A stretch of DNA of 64,000 nt from RPQJ01 sp044226195 (GTDB lineage Bacteria > Pseudomonadota > Gammaproteobacteria > Steroidobacterales > Steroidobacteraceae): contig JBGAHO010000010.1 of the NCBI GenBank assembly GCA_044226195.1, forward strand, positions 28,836-92,835, read 5' to 3'. Position 1 is the first letter of the stretch, and every line of letters starts with the position of its first letter. The position numbers and the translations under genes are program-made. Below, piece after piece: positions 63,468-64,000 of this stretch. The notes below the pieces were generated by a model, which had not been told where the DNA came from, did not search any database, and saw only the letters and a program-made list of their open reading frames with translations.

Positions 63468-63643
63468 CGCGCCAAGTCTAGGATGCGTGGTCCAAGAGTC
63501 ATCAGTGACCGTCCGCTCCTGGCCGAACTCAGACCTAGCCGAGTGTCCGCTTTTGTAAGAGCCCGATAGTACAACGAACACAAGTTAGCGCCAGAACCTG
63601 CCCCATGTTTGTGTGCCTTTGACCACGGGTCCACAATCCGCGC

Positions 63644-64000
63644 GTGACCACGAGAAAGCGCGTCGATCCCGACCACGCCCGCCTCGACCGCGTCGTCGCC
63701 GAGGCCCGCCAGGCGCGCACCGAGCGCGAGCAGGGCTACCGTGCCCAGGCGCTCAAACTGTTTCCGTGGATCTGTGGCCGCTGCGCGCGCGAGTTCGACC
63801 ACGCCAACGTCCACGAACTGACGGTCCACCACAAGGACCACAACCACGACCGCAACCCCGGACGGCAGCAACTGGGAACTGCTCTGCGCCTTGCTCGCCA
63901 CGACCAACGAGCTCACGCCAACTCGACACCGCCCGCGGTGCGCCAGTCGCGACCTGTCGACCCGGCGCACACGCCGTTCCGCCGAGCTCGCTGCGCTGCT
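63644..64000 (+). pseudogene. YajD-like HNH endonuclease, frame broken near contig end
   Basis: From the GTG at 63644, residues up to about 72 give a clean YajD-like HNH protein: ALKLFPWICGRCAREF (zinc Cys pair) and ELTVHHKDHNHDRNP. From 63861 the frame breaks. Removing an extra G at 63861, single bases near 63892, 63895 and 63905, two at 63912 and one at 63980 restores NPDGSNWELLCACCHDNEHA and a tail THxPFAELAAL. The CxxCH site completes the zinc motif. So many one-base gains in 125 bases look like low-quality sequence, not evolution. The gene may continue past the window. Confidence 0.72.

Overview
The window is about 64 kb of high-GC, gene-dense chromosomal DNA from a gammaproteobacterium, most like the Steroidobacterales/Nevskiales/Xanthomonadales part of the class. 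This is judged from gene content and order only: the rpsU-yqeY-dnaG-rpoD operon beside tsaD, folB and folK, a split class II ribonucleotide reductase (NrdJa/NrdJb), a Tat-exported high-potential iron-sulfur protein, DUF423, YggX and RraA. No phage, plasmid, IS element, CRISPR array or rRNA is visible.

Layout. 0-3.7 kb: the end of a phosphate ABC transporter (pstC partial, pstA) and a ClC channel/antiporter with CBS domains. 3.7-9.5 kb: nrdJab with its terminator and a long leader, a DegP/HtrA protease and an NDUFA9-like SDR. 9.5-15.8 kb: a lipoprotein peptidase head-to-head with cca, a MidA-like methyltransferase, folM, folK, folB, tsaD. 15.8-20.8 kb: the macromolecular synthesis operon. 20.8-26.5 kb: an autoregulated membrane-protein/XRE pair with two operators, a frameshifted glycosyltransferase, carbonic anhydrase, a frameshifted PEP-mutase-family gene, a group I intron joined to the 3' half of a tRNA-Ile(CAU)-like gene, and an ECF sigma/anti-sigma pair with a bidirectional promoter. 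26.5-33.9 kb: two SDRs, ilvE and the branched-chain 2-oxoacid dehydrogenase genes opposite an Lrp/AsnC regulator, then a CarS-like gene. 33.9-44.4 kb: a TPP enzyme, an FAD amine oxidase, a UPF0104 protein, HiPIP, alpha-glucan phosphorylase, Hsp20 (sigma-32 promoter), rraA, yggX, DUF423, mutY, SRPBCC. 44.4-56.3 kb: a TolB-N/TPR protein, a second ECF module with a DUF4097 protein, an M20 amidohydrolase, a GGT-family enzyme, an SGNH hydrolase, and a NatAB-like exporter with a TAP-like hydrolase. 56.3-62.0 kb: rhomboid protease, folE, and a GcvT-like protein with two PYROXD2-type oxidoreductases. 62.0-64.0 kb: small membrane proteins and three genes broken by single-base indels.

Functional links. 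IlvE, the E1alpha/E1beta/E2 enzymes, the SDRs and the Lrp-type regulator form a Val/Leu/Ile degradation unit. FolM, FolK, FolB and FolE all serve pterin/folate synthesis. The two ECF modules and the XRE pair are self-contained regulatory devices whose DNA sites can be read directly.

Data quality. Reading-frame breaks cluster at 22.1-23.6 kb and 62.5-64.0 kb, several in short homopolymers, and the last 140 bases need six or more single-base deletions to restore a YajD-like HNH protein. These breaks look more like uncorrected sequencing indels than real pseudogenes.
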